A stretch of DNA of 64,000 nt, from the NCBI RefSeq assembly GCF_001598375.1, contig NZ_BCYV01000008.1, positions 248,001-312,000 on the forward strand, read 5' to 3'. Each line of letters begins with the position of its first letter. The first letter of the stretch is position 1. Source of the DNA: Novosphingobium capsulatum NBRC 12533. Its GTDB lineage: Bacteria > Pseudomonadota > Alphaproteobacteria > Sphingomonadales > Sphingomonadaceae. The translations under genes were made by a program, and so were the position numbers. Shown here one piece after another: positions 19,196-28,232 of this stretch. The notes under the pieces were generated by a model. That model ran no database searches and was not told the origin of the DNA. It was given only the letters and a program-made list of their open reading frames with translations.

Positions 19196-19575
19196 GCCCG
19201 CTTGAGCACCGCCGCGCGAATGCGGGTGTAATGCGGCCCGGCAAAATCATAGAATACCAGGCTGTTGAGATAGCGCCGATCACCGCGCCGCATCGGCCCG
19301 GCAGCAAATTCCGGCAGGTCGGTCAGCGCCAGGAATTCGGATTCCAGCTCTGCCGCCAGCACCTGGCCATCGTGAAAGCATTGCCGCACGGTGATGGTGC
19401 GCTGGGTCTGCTGCTTGATCGGGCGATAGAACGCCACGATCGCCTCGCGGCCCACCAACTGGGTGCCGTTGCCGATCACCAGCCGCACATCGGGCGCATA
19501 GAAATCGCACAAGGCATCATAATCGCTGCGGTTGAACGCATCGATATAGGCGGCAAGGCGGGCCTCGGGCGTCAT
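19177..19575 (-). CDS. SnoaL/NTF2-like small protein (second of a pair)
   Basis: 132 residues with the NTF2-like start Y-I-D-A-F-N-R-S-D-Y-D-A-L-C-D-F-Y-A-P-D-V and V-G-R-E-A-I-V-A-F-Y-R. The fold hosts polyketide cyclases, isomerases and hydratases as well as non-enzymatic binders, so the role is open. The start overlaps the stop of the upstream paralogue (ATGA). It is the last gene of the leftward operon. Confidence 0.78.
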   Translation of the reverse strand: MTPEARLAAYIDAFNRSDYDALCDFYAPDVRLVIGNGTQLVGREAIVAFYRPIKQQTQRTITVRQCFHDGQVLAAELESEFLALTDLPEFAAGPMRRGDRRYLNSLVFYDFAGPHYTRIRAAVLKRAYRPVA

Positions 19576-19970
19576 GCTGCGCCCCTGCCAAAGCGCGCCG
19601 ATCGCACGCGGACAAAGTGTCCGTCTTCAATATCATAGATCACGAAGTTAACGCTCTCCCGGCGATCGCCCGCGCGCATGGCGCCGGTCGGCATCTCGAG
19701 CCAGTCGCGACGCGCTACCAGGCTCGTGCCCAGTTCGGCGGCAATGCGGCTGCCGTCCGGCGCGCCGACAAACGTCAACAGGTCCAGCGTTTCATCGAGG
19801 TGCGCCTTCACGGTGCGATAGAAATCAAGCACCGCCGCACGCCCCACCACTTGGGCAGCCTGGCCGGCAAAGACCACGTCCGGCGCATAATAGGCGCCAA
19901 AGCCGTCAAAATCGTTGCGGTTGAACGCGGCGATATAGCCCTCGAACCAGGCACGCAGATCCGCGCTCAT
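19572..19970 (-). CDS. SnoaL/NTF2-like small protein (first of a pair)
   Basis: 132 residues from the ATG at 19970, which overlaps the MFS stop by 4 nt. It shares Y-I-A-A-F-N-R-N-D-F-D-G-F-G-A-Y-Y-A-P-D-V and V-G-R-A-A-V-L-D-F-Y-R with the downstream paralogue, so the two probably arose by tandem duplication and could form a heterodimer. Confidence 0.78.
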   Translation of the reverse strand: MSADLRAWFEGYIAAFNRNDFDGFGAYYAPDVVFAGQAAQVVGRAAVLDFYRTVKAHLDETLDLLTFVGAPDGSRIAAELGTSLVARRDWLEMPTGAMRAGDRRESVNFVIYDIEDGHFVRVRSARFGRGAA

Positions 19971-21352
19971 GCCGCCGGTTCCGCCACGAAATAGTCTTGG
20001 CGCAAGGTGCGCGCGGCCAGCAGGAACATCGCGGCCGCGACAAAGAACACGCACACCGACGCCATCAGAGCTGACCGTAACCCGCTGGCCGAGGCAATCG
20101 CGCAGGCCTGGTGCGCCGCATCAAGCGCCCCCATACCGGGCCGCGCCGCCGGGCACCGCGCCAGATAATCCGCCGCGCCATAGGCCCGCGTGGCGAACCA
20201 GTCGCTCATCCAGCCCACGAACGTGGGGCCACCGCCATATCCAACCAGGGTATAGAACATGCCGAACACCGCCGCCCCGGTGGCGCGCATGCGCGGCTCC
20301 AGCAGGTTCTGGATCATGCCCGTGGTCGGACCGTAATACAGCAGCAGGAAGCAGCCCGAGATGATCAACAGCACCGTGCCGGTAACCGGCGAGGCGGCAT
20401 TGAGCGCAATCCAATAGGAGAACGGCGCGATGAGCAGGCCGATCGCCGCGCCCCAGGCCGGCCAGCGTCCATCACCCCGCCGCGCCAGCCAGTCGGTGCC
20501 GAACGACCCGATCAGCAGCCCGCTGCCCAGCGCCAGTGCCGAAATCGTGCCATAGAGCGTGCCGGCCGTGCGCGCCGGCAGATCATAGGCACGGCTGAGG
20601 AACACGGCCAGGAACTGCGAGATCGAACTCATCCCAAAACCCGCCAGCGCGCCGCCGGCGATCACGTAGACCAGCGCCGGCTTGCGCCCCACCACCTTGA
20701 GGAACGCGCGAAAATCGGGCGCCGGGCGCGGCGTTGCGCCAAGGCCATCGGCCAGCCCGCGGCGCGGTTCGCGCAGCAGCAGCACGACGAGCAGGCCTAT
20801 CAGCAGCCCCGGCAGGCCCATCACCACGAATGCGGTGCGCCAGCCCCACAGCCCCGCCACCGCGCCGCCCGCCGAAGCGCCGATAAACGTACCGATCGGA
20901 GACCCGAGGAGGATCAGCCCCATGACCGAGGCGCGCCGCTGCCGGGGAAAGAGATCGCCAACCAGCGACGAGGTCGCCGGCTGCGATCCCGCCTCGCCCA
21001 TGCCCACGCCAATGCGGCACAGCATCATCTGGACAAAGCTGCCGGCCGCGGCACAGGCCATCGTCATGCCCGACCAGAACACGATGGCGGCGGTGATGAT
21101 GCCCAGGCGCGATCGGCGTTCCGCAAGCCGGCCGATCGGCACGCCGAGCAGCGCATAGAGCACTGCGAACGACAAGCCCTGGAGTATGCCAAGCTGAAAA
21201 TCGCTGAGCGCAAGGTCGCTCTTGATCGCCTGCGCGGTGACAGCAAAGACCGAACGGTCGGCGAAGTTGAACGTCGCCACCAGGAAACTCATGGCGATGA
21301 AAGTGCGGCCATATCCTGGCGACAACAGCCGCTCGTCTTCATCGTTGCGCAT
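19967..21352 (-). CDS. Major facilitator superfamily transporter (spinster-like)
   Basis: 461 residues with about 12 predicted membrane segments. The N-terminal half has the spinster-type N-F-A-D-R-S-V-F, G-R-L-A-E-R-R-S-R and R-I-G-V-G-M-G-E-A-G motifs. It is the promoter-proximal gene of the leftward operon, with a palindrome similar to the one by the MarR gene about 95 bp upstream. It probably imports the hydrolysis product made by the esterases; export is also possible. Confidence 0.87.
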   Translation of the reverse strand: MRNDEDERLLSPGYGRTFIAMSFLVATFNFADRSVFAVTAQAIKSDLALSDFQLGILQGLSFAVLYALLGVPIGRLAERRSRLGIITAAIVFWSGMTMACAAAGSFVQMMLCRIGVGMGEAGSQPATSSLVGDLFPRQRRASVMGLILLGSPIGTFIGASAGGAVAGLWGWRTAFVVMGLPGLLIGLLVVLLLREPRRGLADGLGATPRPAPDFRAFLKVVGRKPALVYVIAGGALAGFGMSSISQFLAVFLSRAYDLPARTAGTLYGTISALALGSGLLIGSFGTDWLARRGDGRWPAWGAAIGLLIAPFSYWIALNAASPVTGTVLLIISGCFLLLYYGPTTGMIQNLLEPRMRATGAAVFGMFYTLVGYGGGPTFVGWMSDWFATRAYGAADYLARCPAARPGMGALDAAHQACAIASASGLRSALMASVCVFFVAAAMFLLAARTLRQDYFVAEPAA

Positions 21353-21445
21353 CGCTCTCCTCCGCCCGGCATCGCGCCGCGCTTGTCTCGTGCTGCGCCG
21401 CTGCCATGGCAGTCTTGCGCCTTCACCGCCGTTGTGGAGGAAGGT

Positions 21446-21461
21446 TGGTGATTAATCAATA
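21446..21461. promoter_or_regulatory. Second putative MarR operator, upstream of the MFS gene
   Basis: TGGTGATTAATCAATA is symmetrical around GATTAATC. It matches the TGTnGATnnATCnACA pattern at 10116-10131 in the GAT..ATC core and most flanking positions. Its location upstream of the second operon supports co-regulation by the MarR protein at 9502-10107. Confidence 0.45.
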
Positions 21462-21525
21462 CATATCTGGCGCTGGCCTGACATGCAGCCCAGAACCACG
21501 CTGCAAGCCCGATTGAACCGAGGGA

Positions 21526-22704
21526 TCAGGCCACTGCCATAGCCGGTTGCACCAGCGCGACCAGTGCGGGTTCCAGGCGATTGCGGCCCAGAGTCTTGGC
21601 GGCATAAAGCGCACGGTCGGCCAGGCCGAGCAAGGTTGCCACATCGCGGCCGGTGTTGCCCAGTTCGGCCAGCCCCACGCTCACCGTCGCGCTGACGGCA
21701 ACGCCGCTGCGGCACAGCACCGCGCTGTCGGCAAAGCTGTCGATCACCGCTTGGCCAACGCGACGCGCGCCCTGGCCGTCGTACCCGGGCAGCATGATGG
21801 CAAATTCCTCCCCGCCGATGCGCGCCAGCAGGGCATGCGGGCCCACCACGTCGCGCAGGATCAGGGCAAAGGATTTCAGAACCTTGTCGCCCGTCGCGTG
21901 GCCAAAGCGATCGTTGATCGATTTGAAATGATCGATATCGAAGGCCAGCAGCGCCAGGTCGCCGGGCGCGGCCGCGATGAGCTCCGCGCCTTCGCTGAAA
22001 AACCAGCGGCGGTTGCCCAGTTCGGTGAGATGATCGGTCGTGGCCAGGCGCACCAGACCGGCATCGGCCTCTTCACGCACCAGTGCCAGCATCACCATCG
22101 GCAGCACGACTGAATACAGTACACCGGTATAGAGCGTCACCGTGCTCGACAGTTCGATGGCACCCTGGCCAAAGCGCGCCACTACACCCGGCAGTACGAG
22201 TGCCCGCGCGGCATAAACCACACCGTGGAACCCGGTCACAGCGATCAACACATTGCGCGAGCGCAGCGTGCGCAACGGTGGGCTGCGCCATGCCTCCCAG
22301 GTAGTGGCAAGACACACGATCGCGATCGGCACCGCCGCGGCATAGAGCCAGGTCCACACCGCCCACTGCGCCCCGCCCCAGGCCCATAGCGCGGCCATAC
22401 CGCCCAGCAGCAGCGCCGACTTGCCCCGGTGCCGCCGCCCATCGAGCGCCGCCACCGCATCAAGCACGACCATATAGCCGCACAGCATGACGAGGTTGCT
22501 CAACACCGCGCCAGTAATTCCGGGAATGTGCGAGCGCGTCGTCGCGATCACGCAGCCGGTAGCCAGCACGGCATAGCCGGCCGCGCAGGTTCCCAGGAAC
22601 CGCCGGCGCGCAGGCTGCGCGTTGCGTTCCCACAGGGTCATCCCGGCGCTGGCGACCAGCGTGACGACGATGAACAGATAGATCGTGAAAAGCGTGTTCG
22701 TCAT
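21526..22704 (-). CDS. Membrane-bound diguanylate cyclase (GGDEF)
   Basis: 392 residues. Six or seven hydrophobic segments occupy about residues 1-210, followed by a GGDEF domain with R-I-G-G-E-E-F. The upstream D-I-D-H-F-K-S-I-N-D and the downstream S-V-G-L-A and A-D-R-A-L-Y-A-A-K are intact, so cyclic-di-GMP synthesis is expected. The RxxD inhibitory site usually found five residues before the signature is replaced by G-P-H-A, so product inhibition is probably lost. The sensory membrane domain has no motif I can name. Confidence 0.87.
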   Translation of the reverse strand: MTNTLFTIYLFIVVTLVASAGMTLWERNAQPARRRFLGTCAAGYAVLATGCVIATTRSHIPGITGAVLSNLVMLCGYMVVLDAVAALDGRRHRGKSALLLGGMAALWAWGGAQWAVWTWLYAAAVPIAIVCLATTWEAWRSPPLRTLRSRNVLIAVTGFHGVVYAARALVLPGVVARFGQGAIELSSTVTLYTGVLYSVVLPMVMLALVREEADAGLVRLATTDHLTELGNRRWFFSEGAELIAAAPGDLALLAFDIDHFKSINDRFGHATGDKVLKSFALILRDVVGPHALLARIGGEEFAIMLPGYDGQGARRVGQAVIDSFADSAVLCRSGVAVSATVSVGLAELGNTGRDVATLLGLADRALYAAKTLGRNRLEPALVALVQPAMAVA

Positions 22705-22904
22705 CGTCGGATGTCGGCGTCCTGGTCGGCTCTGCCAGATACTGCACGGGATATGAAAAATTTATCGTTAACCTTGGAGCGGCCCAGAAAATTTAGTGGC
22801 GCGCCTTTTTGAGTGGCTCGCCGGCATGCCGGCATCAATCTTGACATAGGTTCATCGGGGGAACTCCTGCCACGCCCGGCGCTTTTGCTAGGCGGAGGTA
22901 CACC

Positions 22905-23762
22905 ATGCCCGCACGCGCCTATTGGCAAGGACAGATCCGGCTCGCGCTCGTCTCCATTCCGGTGGAGGTTTATCCTGCCACGCGCTCTGGCGCGGCGATC
23001 AGCTTTCACCAGATCCATGAGCCTTCGGGCAAGCGCATCCGCTATGAAAAGGTGGCGCCCGGGGTGGGGCCGGTAGACCGCGATGAAATCATTCGCGGCT
23101 ATGAGGTATCCAAGGACGAATATGTCCTGCTCGACGACGAGGAGATCGCGGCGGCGCAGGTGGAAAGCCGCAAGACGCTAGAACTGGTACAGTTCGTCGA
23201 GCCATCCGAGATCGACGTGCTCTATTACGAAAAACCCTATTTCGTGGTGCCAGCCGACGACCTTGCCGAAGAAGCCTATGGCGTGCTGCGCGATGCCCTG
23301 CGGCAAACTAGGCGCGTAGGGCTTGGCCAGCTGTCGGTGCGCGGACGCGAGCAACTGGTGTCGCTCAAACCTTGCGGGCGCGGGCTGGTGCTGGAGGTGC
23401 TCCGCTATGCCGACGAGGTTCACCGTGCGCAGGGCTATTTCAAGGACATCCCCGAGACGGAACCGTCAGAGGATCTGATCGACCTTGCCACAACGCTGAT
23501 CGAAAAGAAGACCGCACCGTTCAAGCCTACCGAATTCCACGATCGCTATGTCGATGCGCTGCACCGGCTGATCGAGAAGAAGCGCAAGGCGGGCACGGGC
23601 AAGCGCATTCTCGAAGATGCCGAAGACGATTCCGGTGGCAAGGGCGGCAATGTGATCGACCTGATGGCCGCCCTGAAGAAATCGGTGGGGGAGGACAAGC
23701 CCGCGCGAAAACCCGCGAAAAACCCGGCCCGCAAGCCTGCCGCCCGCCGCAAGAAGGCATAG
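22905..23762 (+). CDS. ku: Ku DNA end-binding protein (bacterial NHEJ)
   Basis: 285 residues starting after GGCGGAGG. The bacterial Ku core is recognisable: I-R-L-A-L-V-S-I-P-V-E-V-Y, Y-E-K-P-Y-F-V-V-P, and L-I-E-K-K-T-A-P-F-K-P-T-E-F-H-D-R-Y. A lysine/proline/arginine-rich tail (about residues 260-285) probably aids DNA binding or LigD recruitment. ligD follows 4 nt later. A perfect palindrome, GCCGGCATGCCGGC (22820-22833), and a TTGACA (22841-22846) lie upstream but I cannot assign a promoter with confidence. Confidence 0.95.
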   Translation: MPARAYWQGQIRLALVSIPVEVYPATRSGAAISFHQIHEPSGKRIRYEKVAPGVGPVDRDEIIRGYEVSKDEYVLLDDEEIAAAQVESRKTLELVQFVEPSEIDVLYYEKPYFVVPADDLAEEAYGVLRDALRQTRRVGLGQLSVRGREQLVSLKPCGRGLVLEVLRYADEVHRAQGYFKDIPETEPSEDLIDLATTLIEKKTAPFKPTEFHDRYVDALHRLIEKKRKAGTGKRILEDAEDDSGGKGGNVIDLMAALKKSVGEDKPARKPAKNPARKPAARRKKA

Positions 23763-23766
23763 TCTC

Positions 23767-26280
23767 GTGGCCCGCGCCGATCCCCTTGCGCCCTATAATG
23801 CCAAGCGCGATTTCACCCGCACGGCCGAGCCAAAGGGCGTGGAAGAGCCCAGCGAGCACGGCCACCTCTTCGTCGTGCAAAAGCATGATGCCACCCGCCT
23901 CCATTGGGATTTCCGGCTGGAAGTCGATGGCGTGCTGAAAAGCTGGGCGGTGACGCGTGGCCCCAGCCTCAACCCCGATGACAAGCGCCTGGCCGTGCGC
24001 ACCGAAGACCATCCCATGTCCTATGCGCGGTTCGAAGGCAGCATACCGAAGGGCGAGTATGGCGGCGGCACGGTGATGTTGTGGGACCAGGGGCGCTGGG
24101 AACCAGTCGAAGGCAAGAGCGCCAAGGACCTGGAAAAGGGCCACCTGCATTTCCGCTTGTTTGGTGAGCGCATGAACGGCGAGTGGCTGCTCGTGCGGAT
24201 GAAGCCGCGCGGCAAGGAAAAGCGGGAGAACTGGCTGCTGCGCAAAGTGGCGGATGATCATGCCGGCAGCAGCGAACACCTGGTGGAGCGCGGGCTGACC
24301 AGTGTTCTGACTGGCCGCTCCATGGCCCAGATCGCTGCCGACAAGCAGGGCAGCCAGGCCTTGGCCGGCAAGCAAGGCAAGCGCTTTGCCGAGGCGATGG
24401 AGCATGCGGCCCGCCACAATGCCACGGCGGCGGCAAAGCCCAAACGCCGCGCGAAACGCCAAACTGCCGCCCGCCTGCCCGCGTTCGAGCCGGTGCAGCT
24501 TGCCACGCTGGTCGATGCCGTGCCCACCGGCAACGACTGGATGCACGAAATCAAGTTCGACGGATACCGCCTGGTCGCCGCGGTCAAGGGTGCCGAGGTA
24601 AAGCTGCTGACCCGCACCGGGCTGGACTGGACCGAACGGTTTCAGCCGCTGGCCGACGCCCTGGCCGCGCTCGACCTTCCGCCCGCGCTGATCGATGGCG
24701 AAGCCGTGGCACTCGACGCGCAGGGCAATCCCAGCTTCTCAACGCTGCAGGCCGCTCTCAAGTCGGGCCATAGCGCAAAGCTGGCCTATTTCGCCTTCGA
24801 TCTGCTGCGTCTGGCGGGCGATGATCTCAAGCCGCTGCCCAATATCGAGCGCAAGGAACGCCTCGAAGCGCTGATGGCACAGGCGCAGCCACCGCTCCAT
24901 GTTGCCCAGCATGTCATCGGCGCCGGCGAAAAACTGTTCGGTGCGATGTGCCAGGCCGGGCAGGAAGGCATCATCGCCAAGCGGGTGGATGCGCCTTATC
25001 GCGGAGACCGCACCCGCCAGTGGGTCAAGGTAAAATGCACGCTGCGACAGGAGTTTGTCGTGCTGGGCTGGACGAAAAGCCCGGCGCGGGCGCGGCCGTT
25101 CGGCGCCCTGCTGCTGGGCCAGATGGAAAACGGCGCGCTGGCCTACAAGGGCAAGGTTGGCACGGGCTTCGATACCAAGACGCTGCAGGCACTGGCCGAA
25201 GTTATGGCGCCGCTGGCGCAGGGCAAGGCCGGGGCGCTGGTCCCTCCGGCCGAGGCACGTGGCGCGCAGTGGATCAAGCCCAAGCTGGTGGCCGAAATCG
25301 CGTTTGCCCAGTTCACCGCCGACGGCCGCGTGCGCCATGCCAGCTTTGTCGGGCTGCGGCAGGATAAAAAGGCCAAGAATGTGACGCCCGAACGCCCTGC
25401 CCCCCTTTCCGCGCCAACTGCCCCTGTAAAAATCTCGCATCCCGATCGGGTCCTGTTCCCCGAAAGCGGGCAGACCAAAGGCGATCTGGCGCACTATTAC
25501 GAGGCCATCGCGCCGCTGATGCTGCCTTTTGCCGCCAACCGCCCGCTCAGCCTGGTGCGCTGTCCGCAAGGGCGGGCCAAGGCGTGCTTTTTCCAGAAGC
25601 ATGACAGCGGCTCGTTCGGCGACGATGTCCACCATGTGCCCATCACCGAAAAGGACGGTGGAACAGAGGATTACCTCTACGTCACCGATAGCGCCGGACT
25701 TCTTTCCTGCGTGCAGATGGGCTCGATCGAATTTCACGGCTGGGGTGCCCGCACGCAGGCGGTGGAACAGCCCGACCGGATGATCTTCGATCTCGATCCC
25801 GACGAGGGCCTCGACTTCGCGCAAGTGCGCCGCGCTGCCCACGATATCGCGGGTCATCTGTCCGACATCGGCCTGGTCAGCTTTGCCATGCTGTCGGGCG
25901 GCAAGGGCGTGCACGTGGTGGTACCGCTTACGCCCGGCCACGATTGGGAGACGCACAAGGACTTTGCCCGCCGCTTTGCCGAGGCCTTGGCGCTGGCCGC
26001 GCCGGAACGTTTCACCGCCACTATGAGCAAGGCCAAGCGCAAGGGCCGGATCTTCATCGACTGGCTGCGCAACCAGCGCGGCAGCACGGCAGTATTGCCT
26101 TACTCTGCTCGCGCCCGCGAAGGGGCACCGGTTGCTGTGCCGATTACCTGGGACGAGCTGGATGGCATGGACAATGCCCATCCCTTCTCGATCGCCGATG
26201 CCGAGAGGCTGATCGACCGCGCCGCGCAGCCCGCCTTGCGCGGCTGGGGCTTTGCGGGGCAAGCGCTACCCGAACTCTGA
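23767..26280 (+). CDS. ligD: Multifunctional ATP-dependent DNA ligase D
   Basis: 837 residues from a GTG start 4 nt after ku. Domain order is PE-ligase-polymerase. The N-terminal 3'-phosphoesterase has H-D-A-T-R-L-H-W-D-F-R-L-E. The ligase domain has adenylation Lys263 in E-I-K-F-D-G-Y-R. The C-terminal primase-polymerase domain begins around residue 557 (S-H-P-D-R-V-L-F-P) with the metal-binding pair in I-F-D-L-D-P-D-E-G. All three activities needed for non-homologous end joining appear intact. It is the typical partner of ku. Confidence 0.95.
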   Translation: MARADPLAPYNAKRDFTRTAEPKGVEEPSEHGHLFVVQKHDATRLHWDFRLEVDGVLKSWAVTRGPSLNPDDKRLAVRTEDHPMSYARFEGSIPKGEYGGGTVMLWDQGRWEPVEGKSAKDLEKGHLHFRLFGERMNGEWLLVRMKPRGKEKRENWLLRKVADDHAGSSEHLVERGLTSVLTGRSMAQIAADKQGSQALAGKQGKRFAEAMEHAARHNATAAAKPKRRAKRQTAARLPAFEPVQLATLVDAVPTGNDWMHEIKFDGYRLVAAVKGAEVKLLTRTGLDWTERFQPLADALAALDLPPALIDGEAVALDAQGNPSFSTLQAALKSGHSAKLAYFAFDLLRLAGDDLKPLPNIERKERLEALMAQAQPPLHVAQHVIGAGEKLFGAMCQAGQEGIIAKRVDAPYRGDRTRQWVKVKCTLRQEFVVLGWTKSPARARPFGALLLGQMENGALAYKGKVGTGFDTKTLQALAEVMAPLAQGKAGALVPPAEARGAQWIKPKLVAEIAFAQFTADGRVRHASFVGLRQDKKAKNVTPERPAPLSAPTAPVKISHPDRVLFPESGQTKGDLAHYYEAIAPLMLPFAANRPLSLVRCPQGRAKACFFQKHDSGSFGDDVHHVPITEKDGGTEDYLYVTDSAGLLSCVQMGSIEFHGWGARTQAVEQPDRMIFDLDPDEGLDFAQVRRAAHDIAGHLSDIGLVSFAMLSGGKGVHVVVPLTPGHDWETHKDFARRFAEALALAAPERFTATMSKAKRKGRIFIDWLRNQRGSTAVLPYSARAREGAPVAVPITWDELDGMDNAHPFSIADAERLIDRAAQPALRGWGFAGQALPEL

Positions 26281-26324
26281 GCGCCGCAGGTGTCGGCCGG
26301 GCTGTAGGGTTCGGGCGCGAACGG

Positions 26325-27266
26325 TTAAGCGGCCTTGGCCAGCCGGCGCAGTGTCTGCGGGGGCTGGCCATATTGCCGTATGAACGCCTCCCGCATGCGC
26401 CGAATGTCGACGAACCCACATTCGCGCGCGACCTGGTCCATCGGGTGGCGGGTTTCCTCGATCATCAACCGGGCTGCTTCCAGCCTGATCTGCTCGACCG
26501 CCTTGGCCGGTGTCTGCCCGGTTTCGGCGCGGAAGGCGCGGGCAAACTGGCGGGGCGACAGGGCGGCAATATCGGCCAGTTCCTCTACGGTCAGCGGATT
26601 GGCCAGGTGCGCCCGCGCAAAGATCACGGCCTTCTGGATACGGTCGCTGCTCGGCGCCAGTTCCAGCAATTCGGAATGCTGCGACTGGCCGCCGGCACGG
26701 CGGTGGTGCATCACCAGGCGGCGGGCGATCGCGCCAGCCACGTCCCGTCCCAGGTCCTTTTCGATCAGGGCAATAGCCAGGTCGAGGCCGGCGGTAAGCC
26801 CGGCCGAGGTCCACACCGACCCTTCATTGATGAAGATGCGGTCGTCCTCGACCCGCACGTTGGGAAAGTCTTCGCGCATCTGGCGGGCATAGGCCCAGTG
26901 GGTGGTGGCGCGGCGACCGTCGAGCAGGCCGATCTGCCCGAGCAGGAATGCCCCCGTGCACAGGCCAGCCACGCGGCGCGCCTCGCGCGCCATGGTGCGC
27001 AGGGTTTCCAGCGTTGCCTCGTCCTGGCGCGGCGGTGGCACGAGCCCCGCCAGCAGCAACAGGGTATCAACCGGCCCGACCTGCGCCAACGGCACCGTAG
27101 GAACGGCAAATCCGCTGGACGACAAGACCTCCCCGCCCGCGACCGAGGCGATCGACAAGGTATAGTACGGTTCCTCCTGCACGACATTGGCCAATTCAAA
27201 GGCGGCCTGCACCCCCAGCGCAAGGAACTGGAAGCCTGGGGTCAACACCATGGAAACGTGCGGCAT
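26325..27266 (-). CDS. GlxA-type regulator: DJ-1/PfpI domain plus AraC helix-turn-helix
   Basis: 313 residues. Residues about 5-170 form a DJ-1/PfpI-like ligand domain, with the cysteine region V-A-G-L-C-T-G-A-F-L-L-G at the usual nucleophile elbow. Residues about 210-310 form an AraC/XylS DNA-binding domain: T-V-E-E-L-A-D-I-A-A-L-S-P-R-Q-F-A-R-A-F-R, and P-P-Q-T-L-R-R at the end. It is divergent from an SDR operon across a promoter that holds a nested palindrome, so it probably regulates that operon and itself. Confidence 0.87.
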   Translation of the reverse strand: MPHVSMVLTPGFQFLALGVQAAFELANVVQEEPYYTLSIASVAGGEVLSSSGFAVPTVPLAQVGPVDTLLLLAGLVPPPRQDEATLETLRTMAREARRVAGLCTGAFLLGQIGLLDGRRATTHWAYARQMREDFPNVRVEDDRIFINEGSVWTSAGLTAGLDLAIALIEKDLGRDVAGAIARRLVMHHRRAGGQSQHSELLELAPSSDRIQKAVIFARAHLANPLTVEELADIAALSPRQFARAFRAETGQTPAKAVEQIRLEAARLMIEETRHPMDQVARECGFVDIRRMREAFIRQYGQPPQTLRRLAKAA

Positions 27267-27281
27267 GTGGCCTCCACAAGC

Positions 27282-27321
27282 TATGTCTGAAAAACGTAGT
27301 TTCTACGTCATATCAGACATA
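27282..27321. promoter_or_regulatory. Nested palindrome in the divergent regulator/SDR promoter
   Basis: Outer arms TATGTCTGA (27282-27290) and TCAGACATA (27313-27321) enclose a second inverted repeat, ACGTAG-TTT-CTACGT (27294-27308). All arms are perfect. Sitting 16 nt before the regulator start, this is a good candidate operator for the GlxA-type protein. Confidence 0.6.
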
Positions 27322-27391
27322 GGCCGTCTGGTCCATAAGGTCCTTGTCACGAGCGATGACGCTCGCACCGACAAGCACAAGGACCACGACC

Positions 27392-28192
27392 ATGACCGCC
27401 ACCACCAAGGGAACCGCTCTCATCACCGGCGCATCGACCGGTATCGGCGCGATCTATGCCGACCGTCTCGCTGCGCGGGGATATGACCTCATCCTCGTCG
27501 CCCGCAACCGCGACAAGCTGCAGCAACTGGCCGCGCAGATCTCGGACAAGACCGGCCGCTCGGTCGAAGTGCTCGCCGCCGACCTGGGCGACAGCGCCGA
27601 CCTCGCCCGCGTCGAAAAGGTTCTGCGTGAAGATGCCAGCGTCACGGCGCTGGTCAACAACGCCGGGATCGGCACGCACACCGCGCTGCTGGAAAGCGAC
27701 GTCGACAAGATGACCGCCATGGTCCAGCTCAACGTTACTGCGCTGATGCGGCTGACTTATGCGGCGGTGCCAGGGTTCGTGGCACGCGGCGGCGGCACCG
27801 TGATCAACATCGCCTCGATCGTCGCGGTGGCCCCGGAACTGCTCAATGGGGTCTATGGCGGCACCAAGGCGTTCGTGCAGGCTTTCACCACGTCGCTGAA
27901 CCATGAACTGGCTGACAAGGGCATCCGCGCCCAGTCCGTGCTGCCCGGCGCCACCCGCACCGATTTCTGGGCCCTCGGCGGGTTGCCGGTAGAGCATCTG
28001 CCCACCGAGATCGTGATGGACGCGCAAGACATGGTCGACGCCGCGCTCGCCGGGCTCGACCAGGGCGAAACCAGCACCATCCCTGCGCTGCGCGACGTGG
28101 CGCTGTGGCACGCCTTCGAGGCCGCCCGCGCCGCCCTCGGCCCCCAGCTCTCTGCCACCCATTCCGCGCCGCGCTTCCACGCCGCGGCCTGA
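27392..28192 (+). CDS. Short-chain dehydrogenase/reductase
   Basis: 266 residues from the ATG at 27392 (AAGGA 8 nt upstream). Classical SDR motifs: the nucleotide-binding T-G-A-S-T-G-I-G, N-N-A-G-I-G, the serine-bearing I-N-I-A-S-I-V-A, and Y-G-G-T-K-A-F with catalytic Tyr and Lys. The basic residues after the first strand suggest NADPH preference, as an inference. It heads a three-gene operon; the substrate is unknown. Confidence 0.87.
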   Translation: MTATTKGTALITGASTGIGAIYADRLAARGYDLILVARNRDKLQQLAAQISDKTGRSVEVLAADLGDSADLARVEKVLREDASVTALVNNAGIGTHTALLESDVDKMTAMVQLNVTALMRLTYAAVPGFVARGGGTVINIASIVAVAPELLNGVYGGTKAFVQAFTTSLNHELADKGIRAQSVLPGATRTDFWALGGLPVEHLPTEIVMDAQDMVDAALAGLDQGETSTIPALRDVALWHAFEAARAALGPQLSATHSAPRFHAAA

Positions 28193-28232
28193 TCGCTCTT
28201 CCCCCTCCCCTCCCGGAAACGGAACTACCCTC

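Noticed and set aside
20111-21451. Rightward open frame opposite the MFS transporter
   Set aside because: Arg/His/Gln-rich composition with no membrane segments or domain; an antisense shadow.
22820-22833. GCCGGCATGCCGGC palindrome before ku
   Set aside because: GC-only palindromes of this length are common in such a genome, and nothing ties it to regulation.
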